DNA of 9,351 nucleotides, from positions 9,007 through 18,357 of the forward strand of contig JAUNUP010000046.1 in assembly GCA_030538115.1 (NCBI GenBank), given 5' to 3'. The position numbers were made by a program, and so were the translations under genes. Numbering within the stretch: position 1 is the stretch's first letter; each line of letters starts with the position of its first letter. Positions 1 through 4,903 of this stretch are shown piece after piece. This DNA is from Dermatophilus congolensis. GTDB taxonomy: Bacteria > Actinomycetota > Actinomycetes > Actinomycetales > Dermatophilaceae. The notes beneath the pieces were generated by a model. The model worked only from the letters and a program-made list of their open reading frames with translations. It had not been told where the DNA came from and did no database searches.

Positions 1-40
1 CCCCCCACAGCGAGTTATTGGAAGCGAATGATTTGACCGC

Positions 41-69
41 GAGGGGGCGGGACTTGCGCCCGGCCCCTT
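41..69. terminator. GC-rich hairpin, possible bidirectional terminator
   Basis: AGGGG (42-46) pairs with CCCCT (64-68) and CGGG (48-51) with CCCG (59-62), around one G-G mismatch (47/63), with a 7-nt loop. A G-U pair (41/69) can extend it. It lies about 75 bp beyond the stop of the minus-strand DUF456 gene and could end that transcript, or one entering from the left. There is no T-tract on either side, which is common for actinobacterial terminators but leaves the call uncertain. Confidence 0.35.
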
Positions 70-78
70 CGCTGTGCT

Positions 79-137
79 GTGACGTTGTGACGCGGTGACG
101 CTGTGACTTCGTCGTGCGGTGACGTGCCCGTGACGTG
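79..137. repeat. Degenerate 8-bp tandem repeat, GTGACGNN
   Basis: Reading in 8-base steps from 79, the units are GTGACGTT, GTGACGCG, GTGACGCT, GTGACTTC, GTCGTGCG and GTGACGTG (to 126). After a 3-base slip (CCC) another GTGACGTG follows at 130-137. Five of seven units keep GTGACG exactly. The array ends 5 bp before the stop codon of the minus-strand DUF456 gene, so it is in that gene's 3' flank. I see no coding explanation. It may be a degenerate microsatellite-like array or a cluster of protein-binding half-sites (TGACG). Confidence 0.6.
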
Positions 138-142
138 CCGGT

Positions 143-631
143 TCAGCCCGAGATGAACCGCCAGGCGAGAACCGCCCACCCGACCGCGAGGATCAGGCCG
201 GTGACGAATTCGATGCCGTACGAGATCGCCGCGGCCTTGAGCGCGTGCGCGGTGGAGGCCTTCGAGGCGTCGAGGCCCACGCGTGCGACCTCCGCGAGCC
301 ACACCCCCACGACGAACCCGATGACGAAGCCGAGCACGGGGATGACGAAGAACCCGACGATTCCGGCGACCACGCCGAGCAGAAGGGTGCTGTTGGGGAT
401 GCCGGCCCGCTGCATCCGTCTGCCGGGCACGAGGGCCTGAGCGCCGAGTCCGGCTGCGTAGACGAGGGTCGCGGCGAGGGCGACGGGCCACCACGGGGTC
501 ATTCCGACGGCCAAGGTCCAGCCGATGACGGCAGCCCAGATGAGCAGCACACCGGGCAGTACCGGCACGACGATGCCGGCCAGCCCCACCACGATGGCGA
601 GAACGGCCAGAGCGGTCGCAAGCGTTGTCAT
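143..631 (-). CDS. DUF456 family small integral membrane protein
   Basis: This 162-aa protein is almost entirely hydrophobic and matches the DUF456 family in length and pattern. An N-terminal pair of membrane segments (about residues 4-43) contains the family-typical turn VPVLPG (22-27). A third segment lies at about 47-66. A basic loop with PGRRMQR (69-75) leads to Gly-rich segments at about 82-115 (GVVAGIVGFF, then GFVIGFVVG). A final helix runs from about 138 to 158. The glycine zippers resemble glycine-zipper membrane proteins. Function is unknown; a role in envelope or transport is only inference. The ATG at 631 is chosen because the first helix starts immediately; the ribosome site before it is weak (GAGAGAG about 10 nt upstream). 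The gene follows DUF7455 on the same strand, but a strong hairpin lies between them, so co-transcription is doubtful. Confidence 0.85.
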   Translation of the reverse strand: MTTLATALAVLAIVVGLAGIVVPVLPGVLLIWAAVIGWTLAVGMTPWWPVALAATLVYAAGLGAQALVPGRRMQRAGIPNSTLLLGVVAGIVGFFVIPVLGFVIGFVVGVWLAEVARVGLDASKASTAHALKAAAISYGIEFVTGLILAVGWAVLAWRFISG

Positions 632-666
632 GCGCTAACTCTCTCAAGGAGGGGGGAGACAGCGAA

Positions 667-713
667 GCGCCGACCGGTCTACTTCGCACAGCGAAGCAGC
701 AACCGGCCGGCGC
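667..713 (-). terminator. Long hairpin between DUF7455 and DUF456, probable terminator
   Basis: Bases 667-678 and 702-713 are 12-base complementary arms, and 682-687/691-696 form an inner 6-bp stem (CTTCGC/GCGAAG) with a 3-nt loop. The only imperfect outer pair (673/707) is A-C in plus-strand RNA but G-U in minus-strand RNA. The structure therefore suits the minus strand, on which both flanking genes are transcribed. It begins 33 nt past the DUF7455 stop. It lacks a U-tract, so it may be a U-less terminator or a leader structure of DUF456. Confidence 0.55.
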
Positions 714-745
714 CACTGATGTAGGGGTGTCGGACAGGGCGCGGA

Positions 746-955
746 TCAGGCGTCCACGGTGGACTCCGTCAGTCGGGCGGTCTCGTCGTGAATCACGGCG
801 TCGACCTGTGTGAGCCTCTGGGCGTGCTCGCGACCGTGGTGGGCACAGAACAGCAGCTCACCACCGGAGGCGAGTACTGCGCGCACATAGGCCTGTGCGC
901 CACAGCGGTCGCAACGGTCGGCCGAGGTCATCGGTGTCGTTACAGCAGCAGTCAC
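746..955 (-). CDS. DUF7455 family zinc-ribbon protein, 69 aa
   Basis: This small soluble protein has the core CDRCGAQAYVRAVLASGGE followed by LLFCAHHGREH, a pattern I recognise from short actinobacterial DUF7455 proteins encoded near parE or sigma-factor genes. Cys15, Cys18, Cys37 and His40 (CxxC then CxxH) are placed to bind one zinc. The rest is a short helical tail ending in Thr-Val-Asp-Ala. The GTG start at 955 is chosen because it gives the family-typical beginning (M)TAAVTTPMTSADRC and has AAGG 5 nt upstream. A longer frame from an ATG at 1018 would add 21 Arg/Pro-rich residues encoded by a hairpin and has no ribosome site. The gene is divergent from parE. Its function is unknown; nucleic-acid or protein binding is inferred only from the zinc ribbon. 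Confidence 0.85.
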   Translation of the reverse strand: MTAAVTTPMTSADRCDRCGAQAYVRAVLASGGELLFCAHHGREHAQRLTQVDAVIHDETARLTESTVDA

Positions 956-960
956 GTCAG

Positions 961-964
961 CCTT
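961..964 (-). promoter_or_regulatory. Ribosome binding site of the DUF7455 gene
   Basis: On the minus strand AAGG sits 5 nt before the GTG at 955, in the context AGATAAGGCTGACGTG. This decides the start in favour of the 69-aa protein over longer alternatives. Confidence 0.6.
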
Positions 965-984
965 ATCTCTGTCTAGATCCGTGA

Positions 985-1063
985 CGCGTGGCCGGGGTTC
1001 TCCCGGCACGCGCCCCATCGTCTCGATGGCATGTGCTCGGCGTTTCGCCGGGTTCTCACCCGG
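985..1063 (-). promoter_or_regulatory. Stem-loop cluster in the DUF7455 leader
   Basis: Three to four hairpins lie head to tail. CGCGT(G)GCCGGG (985-996) pairs with CCCGGCACGCG (1002-1012), 11 bp with one bulge and a 5-nt loop. CCATCG (1015-1020) pairs with CGATGG (1024-1029). CGGCG (1038-1042) pairs with CGCCG (1046-1050). CCGGG (1048-1052) pairs with CCCGG (1059-1063) and overlaps the previous one, so those two exclude each other. The outer hairpins are related: GCCGGGGTTCTCCCGG and GCCGGGTTCTCACCCGG. In minus-strand RNA both present GAGAACCC. They lie 30-110 nt upstream of the DUF7455 start. I do not recognise a known riboswitch class. Confidence 0.45.
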
Positions 1064-1071
1064 ATGCGATG

Positions 1072-1100
1072 ACCGTAGCCCCGCTCCTGCGGTGCAGCGA
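1072..1100 (-). promoter_or_regulatory. Weak candidate promoter for DUF7455
   Basis: The minus strand has TACGGT (1077-1072), which fits the actinobacterial TANNNT -10 pattern. The hexamer 17 nt upstream (TCGCTG) matches the -35 consensus poorly. Transcription from it would begin near 1065, at the first hairpin of the leader cluster. That positional fit is the main reason to mention it. Confidence 0.2.
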
Positions 1101-1214
1101 ATCGCCTTTCACTGGCCTCAACAGTGAAGCATGCCGGTTCGTTCCCGAGCGCTCTCGCCCCGTCGCGAGTTGCCCGCGCGCCGACGCTCGACCAGGGGTG
1201 CGAGCGTGGCGTGC

Positions 1215-1243
1215 ACTGACCTCATCGACGCCGACGGTAGGGT
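1215..1243 (+). promoter_or_regulatory. Candidate promoter for parE
   Basis: TAGGGT (1238-1243) fits the TANNNT -10 pattern, and ACTGAC/CTGACC at 1215-1221 resembles TTGACA at 16-17 nt spacing. Transcription would start near 1250, leaving a leader of roughly 95 nt. The perfect inverted repeat at 1184-1207 lies directly upstream and could be an operator. This is assigned by eye only. Confidence 0.3.
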
Positions 1244-1330
1244 CGTGAGCGATCGTGGCAGGTCCGGTGAAGTCCCCCTTGCCCGAGGAGAGCCCGGTGT
1301 GCTGTGGCAACAGTGCCGGAACGAAGCAAC

Positions 1331-1337
1331 GAGGAGG
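1331..1337 (+). promoter_or_regulatory. Ribosome binding site of parE
   Basis: GAGGAGG is followed after 6 nt by GTG at 1344. A second in-frame GTG at 1338 directly abuts the site and is too close. This fixes the start at 1344. Confidence 0.75.
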
Positions 1338-1343
1338 GTGTCC

Positions 1344-3473
1344 GTGGCGAGTGCTCCCGCCAGGGCAGAGGCGTCGGGGTACACCGCCCGGCATCTGCAG
1401 GTGCTCGAGGGCCTTGAGGCCGTGCGCAAGCGACCCGGCATGTATATCGGGTCGACCGATTCGCGTGGGCTCATGCACTGCCTGTGGGAGATCATCGACA
1501 ACTCGGTCGACGAGGCGCTCGGCGGGTTCGGCGAGAAGATCGAGGTGATTCTGCGGCCCGGCGGGTGTGTGGAGGTGCACGACAACGGTCGAGGCATCCC
1601 GGTCGACATCGAGCCGCGCACCGGCCTGTCGGGCGTGGAGGTCGTGTTCACCAAGCTGCACGCCGGCGGCAAGTTCGGAGGCGGGTCGTACACGGCCTCC
1701 GGTGGATTGCACGGTGTCGGCGCCTCCGTCGTGAACGCGCTGTCGGAGCGGCTCGACGTGCAGGTCGATCGGGCGGGCAAGACGTACCAGATGTCGTTCC
1801 GTCGCGGCGAGCCCGGCGTCTTCGACGACGCCGATCCTGCACACCCCAAGCCCGACGCTCCGTTCACGCCGTACGAGACCGCCACGGCCCCGCGGGTGGT
1901 CGGCAAGGCCAAGCGCGGCGCCTCCGGCACGCGCGTGCGCTACTGGGCCGACCGGCAGATCTTTCTCGCCGACGCGCAGTTCTCGTACGACGAGCTTGCC
2001 GGGCGGGCGCGCCAGACCTCGTTTCTCATCCCCGGTCTCGAACTCGCGATTCGTGACGAGCGGCGGTTGGCCGGTACGCCTGCGGAGCACGAGGCCGTCT
2101 CCGAAACGTTCGTGCACGACGGTGGCATCACGGAGTTCGTCGACTTCCTCGCTCCCGACGAGCCCGTCTGTGACGTGTGGCGGCTGCAGGGTGAGGCCAC
2201 CTTCACCGAGCGCGTGCCGGTGCTCGACGAACACGGGCACATGACCCCCACCGATGTCGAGCGTGAGTGCGAGGTCGACATCGCGCTGCGCTGGGGCACC
2301 GGGTACGACACGGTGATCCGCTCGTTCGTCAACATCATCGCCACCCCCAAGGGCGGCACCCACCTCACCGGTTTCGAGCAGGGGCTCGTCAGGTCGGTGC
2401 GTCGGCAGATCGAGGCGCGCTCGCGCACGCTCAAGCCGGGCACCGACAAGCCCGAGAAGGACGACATCACCGCGGGGCTCACCGCAGTCATCACGGTGCG
2501 GCTGGCCGAGCCGCAGTTCGAGGGCCAGACCAAGGAGGTGCTCGGCACCAACGCGGTGCGGGCGATCGTCTCCCGGGTGGTCGACAAGGCGCTCACCGAA
2601 CACCTCACCTCCGTCAAACGGCCCACGAAGCAGCAGGGGCAGACGGTGCTGGAGAAGGTCGTCTCGGAGATGAAGGCGCGCATCTCTGCGCGGCAGCACA
2701 AAGAGACGCAGCGACGCAAGTCGGCGTTGGAGAGCTCGTCGCTGCCGGCGAAGCTGTACGACTGCCGCAGCAACGACGTGGAGCGCAGCGAACTGTTCAT
2801 CGTCGAGGGCGACTCGGCCATGGGCACGGCCAAGGCGGCGCGCAATTCGGAGTTCCAGGCGTTGCTGCCGATCCGCGGCAAGATCCTCAACGTGCAGAAG
2901 GCCTCGATCGCCGACATGCTCGGCAATTTCGAGTGCGCCTCGATCATCCAGGTGATCGGTGCGGGATCGGGTCGCACCTTCGACCTCGACTCCGCGCGGT
3001 ACGGGCGGGTCATCATCATGACCGACGCCGACGTCGACGGCGCCCACATCCGCACGCTGCTGCTCACGCTGTTCTTCCGGTACATGCGTCCGCTCGTAGA
3101 AGCGGGGCGTGTGTTCGCGGCGGTGCCGCCGCTGCACCGGCTCGAGGTGCACCAGGGCGGAGGCAAGAAGAACGAGCTCGTCTACACGTACTCCGAGGCC
3201 GAAATGCGGGCGCTGACAGCCGATCTGCGGCGGCGGGGCAAGACGTGGAAGGAGCCGATGCAGCGCTACAAGGGTCTCGGCGAGATGGACGCGAACCAGC
3301 TCCGCGAAACCACGATGGACCCGGCGCACCGCACCCTGCGCCGCGTGCGGGTGGCAGACGCGGAGGCGGCGGCGAAGGTCTTCAACCTGCTCATGGGCAG
3401 CGAGGTCCCGCCGCGCAAGGACTTCATCGTCGAATCCGCCCACCGTCTAGACGCGGAACGAATCGACGCCTGA
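1344..3473 (+). CDS. parE: Type II topoisomerase subunit B (topoisomerase IV ParE)
   Basis: This is the ATPase and metal-binding subunit (709 aa) of a type IIA topoisomerase, which works with ParC/GyrA-type subunits to relax and decatenate chromosomal DNA. The N-terminal GHKL ATPase shows EIIDNSVDEAL with catalytic Glu49 and Asn53, DNGRGIPVD (Asp80), the lid HAGGKF (Lys110) and GLHGVG (121-126). A transducer domain follows to about residue 400. The TOPRIM domain has EGDSA (Glu488) and the metal-binding DADVDG (Asp561, Asp563, Asp565), then QRYKGLGEMD (640-649). EGDSAMGTAK, rather than the EGDSAGGSAK typical of GyrB, together with PIRGKILNVQKAS and VPPLHRLE, matches the second actinobacterial GyrB paralogue annotated ParE. 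Length is normal and no inserts are seen. The gene stands alone: no parC follows, and the next gene converges on it. Confidence 0.93.
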   Translation: MASAPARAEASGYTARHLQVLEGLEAVRKRPGMYIGSTDSRGLMHCLWEIIDNSVDEALGGFGEKIEVILRPGGCVEVHDNGRGIPVDIEPRTGLSGVEVVFTKLHAGGKFGGGSYTASGGLHGVGASVVNALSERLDVQVDRAGKTYQMSFRRGEPGVFDDADPAHPKPDAPFTPYETATAPRVVGKAKRGASGTRVRYWADRQIFLADAQFSYDELAGRARQTSFLIPGLELAIRDERRLAGTPAEHEAVSETFVHDGGITEFVDFLAPDEPVCDVWRLQGEATFTERVPVLDEHGHMTPTDVERECEVDIALRWGTGYDTVIRSFVNIIATPKGGTHLTGFEQGLVRSVRRQIEARSRTLKPGTDKPEKDDITAGLTAVITVRLAEPQFEGQTKEVLGTNAVRAIVSRVVDKALTEHLTSVKRPTKQQGQTVLEKVVSEMKARISARQHKETQRRKSALESSSLPAKLYDCRSNDVERSELFIVEGDSAMGTAKAARNSEFQALLPIRGKILNVQKASIADMLGNFECASIIQVIGAGSGRTFDLDSARYGRVIIMTDADVDGAHIRTLLLTLFFRYMRPLVEAGRVFAAVPPLHRLEVHQGGGKKNELVYTYSEAEMRALTADLRRRGKTWKEPMQRYKGLGEMDANQLRETTMDPAHRTLRRVRVADAEAAAKVFNLLMGSEVPPRKDFIVESAHRLDAERIDA

Positions 3474-3491
3474 CGGTCCCCCTGAACACAC

Positions 3492-3569
3492 TTAGCAGAA
3501 CTTAGGGGACTGGGACATAGTTTCTAAACTGTGCCCTCTCGCTCAACTTCTGCTAGCAGAGGTTAGGGG
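3492..3569. repeat. Nested inverted and direct repeats at a convergent junction
   Basis: TTAGCAGAACTTAGGGG (3492-3508) recurs as CTAGCAGAGGTTAGGGG (3553-3569), 14 of 17 matching. In addition TAGCAGAA (3493-3500) and TTCTGCTA (3548-3555) form a perfect 8-bp inverted repeat around the 3512-3536 hairpin, with exactly 11 unpaired bases on each side. CTGCTAGCAG (3550-3559) is itself a perfect palindrome. The second direct copy encodes the last codons and stop of the Suc/Fer-like gene. Confidence 0.6.
3512..3536. terminator. Probable bidirectional terminator hairpin
   Basis: GGG(A)CATAGTTT (3512-3523) pairs with AAACTGTGCCC (3526-3536), with one bulged A and one wobble position. The innermost pairs must open to form a loop. 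It lies 39 nt after the parE stop and 17 nt after the stop of the convergent gene on the other strand, the usual place for a shared terminator. There is no long T-tract on either side. The outer repeat TAGCAGAA/TTCTGCTA could extend it. Confidence 0.5.
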
Positions 3570-4677
3570 GAGTGAGCGTCACGTGGTAGGCGGTTGCCGC
3601 TACTGGTGGGGCGCCGCAGGAGACTGGGCGGGTCGTCGTTTGGCGCTCGGTCACCCGCACGCGCCAAGAACGGCCGTCGCGGTGCGTGACACAGACGAAG
3701 TGGTTGCGCTCGGTGTCCGTGTCTGCGCGGGCGATGTGTGAGGCGTGTTCGTCGAGGTGTTCGTCCGTCACCGTCAGCGCGCTCACCTCGCACACGCCGA
3801 ACGAGTGCCGTACGTACCCGTCGGCCGCCTGGTGTATCGGAGACAGGTGGGCCAAGCCCCGTAGGTGGTGTGGCGTGCCCAGTCCGGCCGGGATCGACGG
3901 CACAGGCCCGCCCAGCCCCTCGACCGCCGAGACCACCGAGGCCGCGTCGGGGATACGCGCCAGCGTCAGGCCGTGCGGTAGAAGTACCCCGGTCGGCGCG
4001 AAGCGGTGGCCGCCGGTGTGCGAGCACTCCCACACCCGACCCGGCAACTCCGCGGCCAGGGCCTCCACCAGCGGGCGGCCACGCAGAGCACAGCACACGT
4101 CGCGCTTGGCGTTGGTGCACACCAGCACCACGACCGCCTCGGGGTCGGTGGCGGGTTGCAGCCATGGTGCCGCAGCGCGCACGGCCTCCGAGTCGCCGCG
4201 CGCGATCGCCTCGAACGGCAGTGCGGCCACGTCGGCGGCGACGGTGTGCTCGCCGGTGAGGAGCCACGGACGCGGCGCCTCGGTGCCGCGAGTCGCCGCA
4301 GAGCCGTCATCGAGCCCGTCGACCCTTGCCGTGGTCGGGCTCATGCCACCGGCCACATAGACCCGCCGAGGGTAGCCATCGGCCGCGCTGTGACGTTCGC
4401 GGGCGGCGTCGCGGATCAGCAGCGCTCGACCTCCCGCAGCGGCGACGCCCTTCTCGAGCTGTTCACCGATGGCGGGGTCCAGTCGGGACTCGATGAAGGC
4501 CTTGCGACCCCACGGTCCCCGCTGTTCCAGCGCCACCCAGAAACCCGCGGGGGAGGCGGTACCCCAGGCGGGATCGGCGGAGCCGTCCCAGGTGACCGAG
4601 CAGTTTCCGGGAGCCAGGCGGGGAGAACGTGAGGCGGCTGACACATCGTCAGCGTACGGCCGACACGGCCCGCACAC
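3553..4677 (-). CDS. Sucrase/ferredoxin-like family [2Fe-2S] protein
   Basis: This 374-aa protein belongs to the Suc_Fer-like family (PF06999), thioredoxin-fold [2Fe-2S] proteins that include yeast Apd1; no enzymatic sucrase role is implied. The N-terminal part has the family's WVALEQRGPWGR (47-58). The cluster region has VCTNAKRDVCCALRGRP (Cys187, Cys195, Cys196), then WECSHTGGHRFAPTGVLLPHG (Cys218, His220, His224). From Apd1 knowledge, Cys187, Cys196, His220 and His224 would be the cluster ligands. A C-terminal region with RPVSCG (347-352) completes the family pattern. It is probably a cytosolic redox protein; its partner is unknown. The start is uncertain: GTG 4677 gives the longest form, GTG 4644 would drop 11 residues, and neither has a convincing ribosome site. 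It is divergent from glpD and convergent with parE. Confidence 0.88.
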   Translation of the reverse strand: MCGPCRPYADDVSAASRSPRLAPGNCSVTWDGSADPAWGTASPAGFWVALEQRGPWGRKAFIESRLDPAIGEQLEKGVAAAGGRALLIRDAARERHSAADGYPRRVYVAGGMSPTTARVDGLDDGSAATRGTEAPRPWLLTGEHTVAADVAALPFEAIARGDSEAVRAAAPWLQPATDPEAVVVLVCTNAKRDVCCALRGRPLVEALAAELPGRVWECSHTGGHRFAPTGVLLPHGLTLARIPDAASVVSAVEGLGGPVPSIPAGLGTPHHLRGLAHLSPIHQAADGYVRHSFGVCEVSALTVTDEHLDEHASHIARADTDTERNHFVCVTHRDGRSWRVRVTERQTTTRPVSCGAPPVAATAYHVTLTPPNLC

Positions 4678-4766
4678 CCATTCGTGAACGGTTGCTCACC
4701 TGCGAACTCCGCGAGTCGACACTCACCGACAGCGCCCGCGGAGCCGATGCTGGTGGGAGAATAGGC

Positions 4767-4792
4767 GGAACGAAGCTGGGAGCGAACGCGTC
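4767..4792 (+). promoter_or_regulatory. Possible ECF-type promoter upstream of glpD
   Basis: GGAAC (4767-4771) followed after 17 nt by CGTC (4789-4792) resembles the GGAAC...CGTC/CGTT pattern of actinobacterial ECF sigma factors. The -10-like part lies inside the 14-bp palindrome, so a repressor there would block it. No good TTGACA/TANNNT promoter was found in the 226-bp divergent region. Such short motifs arise easily by chance in GC-rich DNA. Confidence 0.25.
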
Positions 4793-4802
4793 TGTACAGA
4801 CG
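4789..4802. promoter_or_regulatory. Perfect 14-bp palindrome, candidate operator for glpD-glpK
   Basis: CGTCTGTACAGACG is a perfect dyad with no spacer, centred about 108 bp upstream of the glpD start and about 118 bp from the divergent Suc/Fer-like start. A perfect spacer-less 14-bp palindrome in an intergenic region is typical of a dimeric repressor site. It could control the glycerol genes, the divergent gene, or both. The bound regulator is not identifiable from sequence. Confidence 0.45.
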
Positions 4803-4891
4803 TTGCCGGGTGGCGAGAAGTGGTTCATCACACGAGCCGTTCACCTCGCCGCGCGGAGGCTCATGTGGAGTGTGTGCAGTGGCGGATGCCG

Positions 4892-4897
4892 AAGGAG
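4892..4897 (+). promoter_or_regulatory. Ribosome binding site of glpD
   Basis: AAGGAG lies 6 nt before ATG 4904. It decides the start against an in-frame upstream start at 4820, which would add 28 residues unlike GlpD. Confidence 0.8.
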
Positions 4898-4903
4898 AGA
4901 CGA

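Larger units (their letters stand above)
956..1343. other. 388-bp divergent intergenic region between DUF7455 and parE
   Basis: No gene is supported here. From left to right it holds a ribosome site for DUF7455, a stem-loop cluster (985-1063), an inverted repeat TTCACTG/CAGTGAA with a 7-nt loop (1108-1114/1122-1128), and a second perfect one ACGCTCG/CGAGCGT with a 10-nt loop (1184-1190/1201-1207). A candidate parE promoter (1215-1243) and the parE ribosome site follow. The frame upstream of ParE stays open back to 1131 but encodes low-complexity Arg/Ser-rich sequence unlike any type II topoisomerase N-terminus. Confidence 0.6.

Noticed and set aside
1..36. Possible C-terminal end of a plus-strand gene (PPTASYWKRMI, stop at 34-36)
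   Set aside because: Eleven codons at the window edge cannot be distinguished from chance.
646..652. Strong AAGGAGG on the plus strand
   Set aside because: No start codon lies at a usable distance downstream. It lies in the leader of the minus-strand DUF456 gene.
15..716. 233-codon minus-strand frame over the DUF456 gene
   Set aside because: Arg-rich translation in an alternative frame. The overlapping 162-aa frame gives a coherent membrane protein.
956..1018. 21-residue N-terminal extension of the DUF7455 protein
   Set aside because: No ribosome site before ATG 1018. The codons coincide with a strong hairpin, and family members start at the MTA-like position.
1048..1063. T-arm-like stem with TTC loop, hinting at a tRNA
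   Set aside because: The loop has 6 rather than 7 bases, and no acceptor, D or anticodon stems fit around it.
1131..1343. N-terminal extension of ParE
   Set aside because: Low-complexity sequence unlike the family; a strong ribosome site points to GTG 1344.
1056..3443. 795-codon open frame antisense to parE
   Set aside because: It is the complement of a strongly conserved gene in GC-rich DNA. The translation is Arg/His/Leu-rich, without any recognisable domain or ribosome site.
3492..3569. IdeR/DmdR iron box (TTAGG motifs)
   Set aside because: The TTAGG elements are direct rather than inverted, and they lie at gene 3' ends, not in a promoter.
4784..4805. LexA (SOS) box in front of glpD
   Set aside because: GAAC and GTT are too far apart for GAAC-N4-GTTC. 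The palindrome core does not match it.
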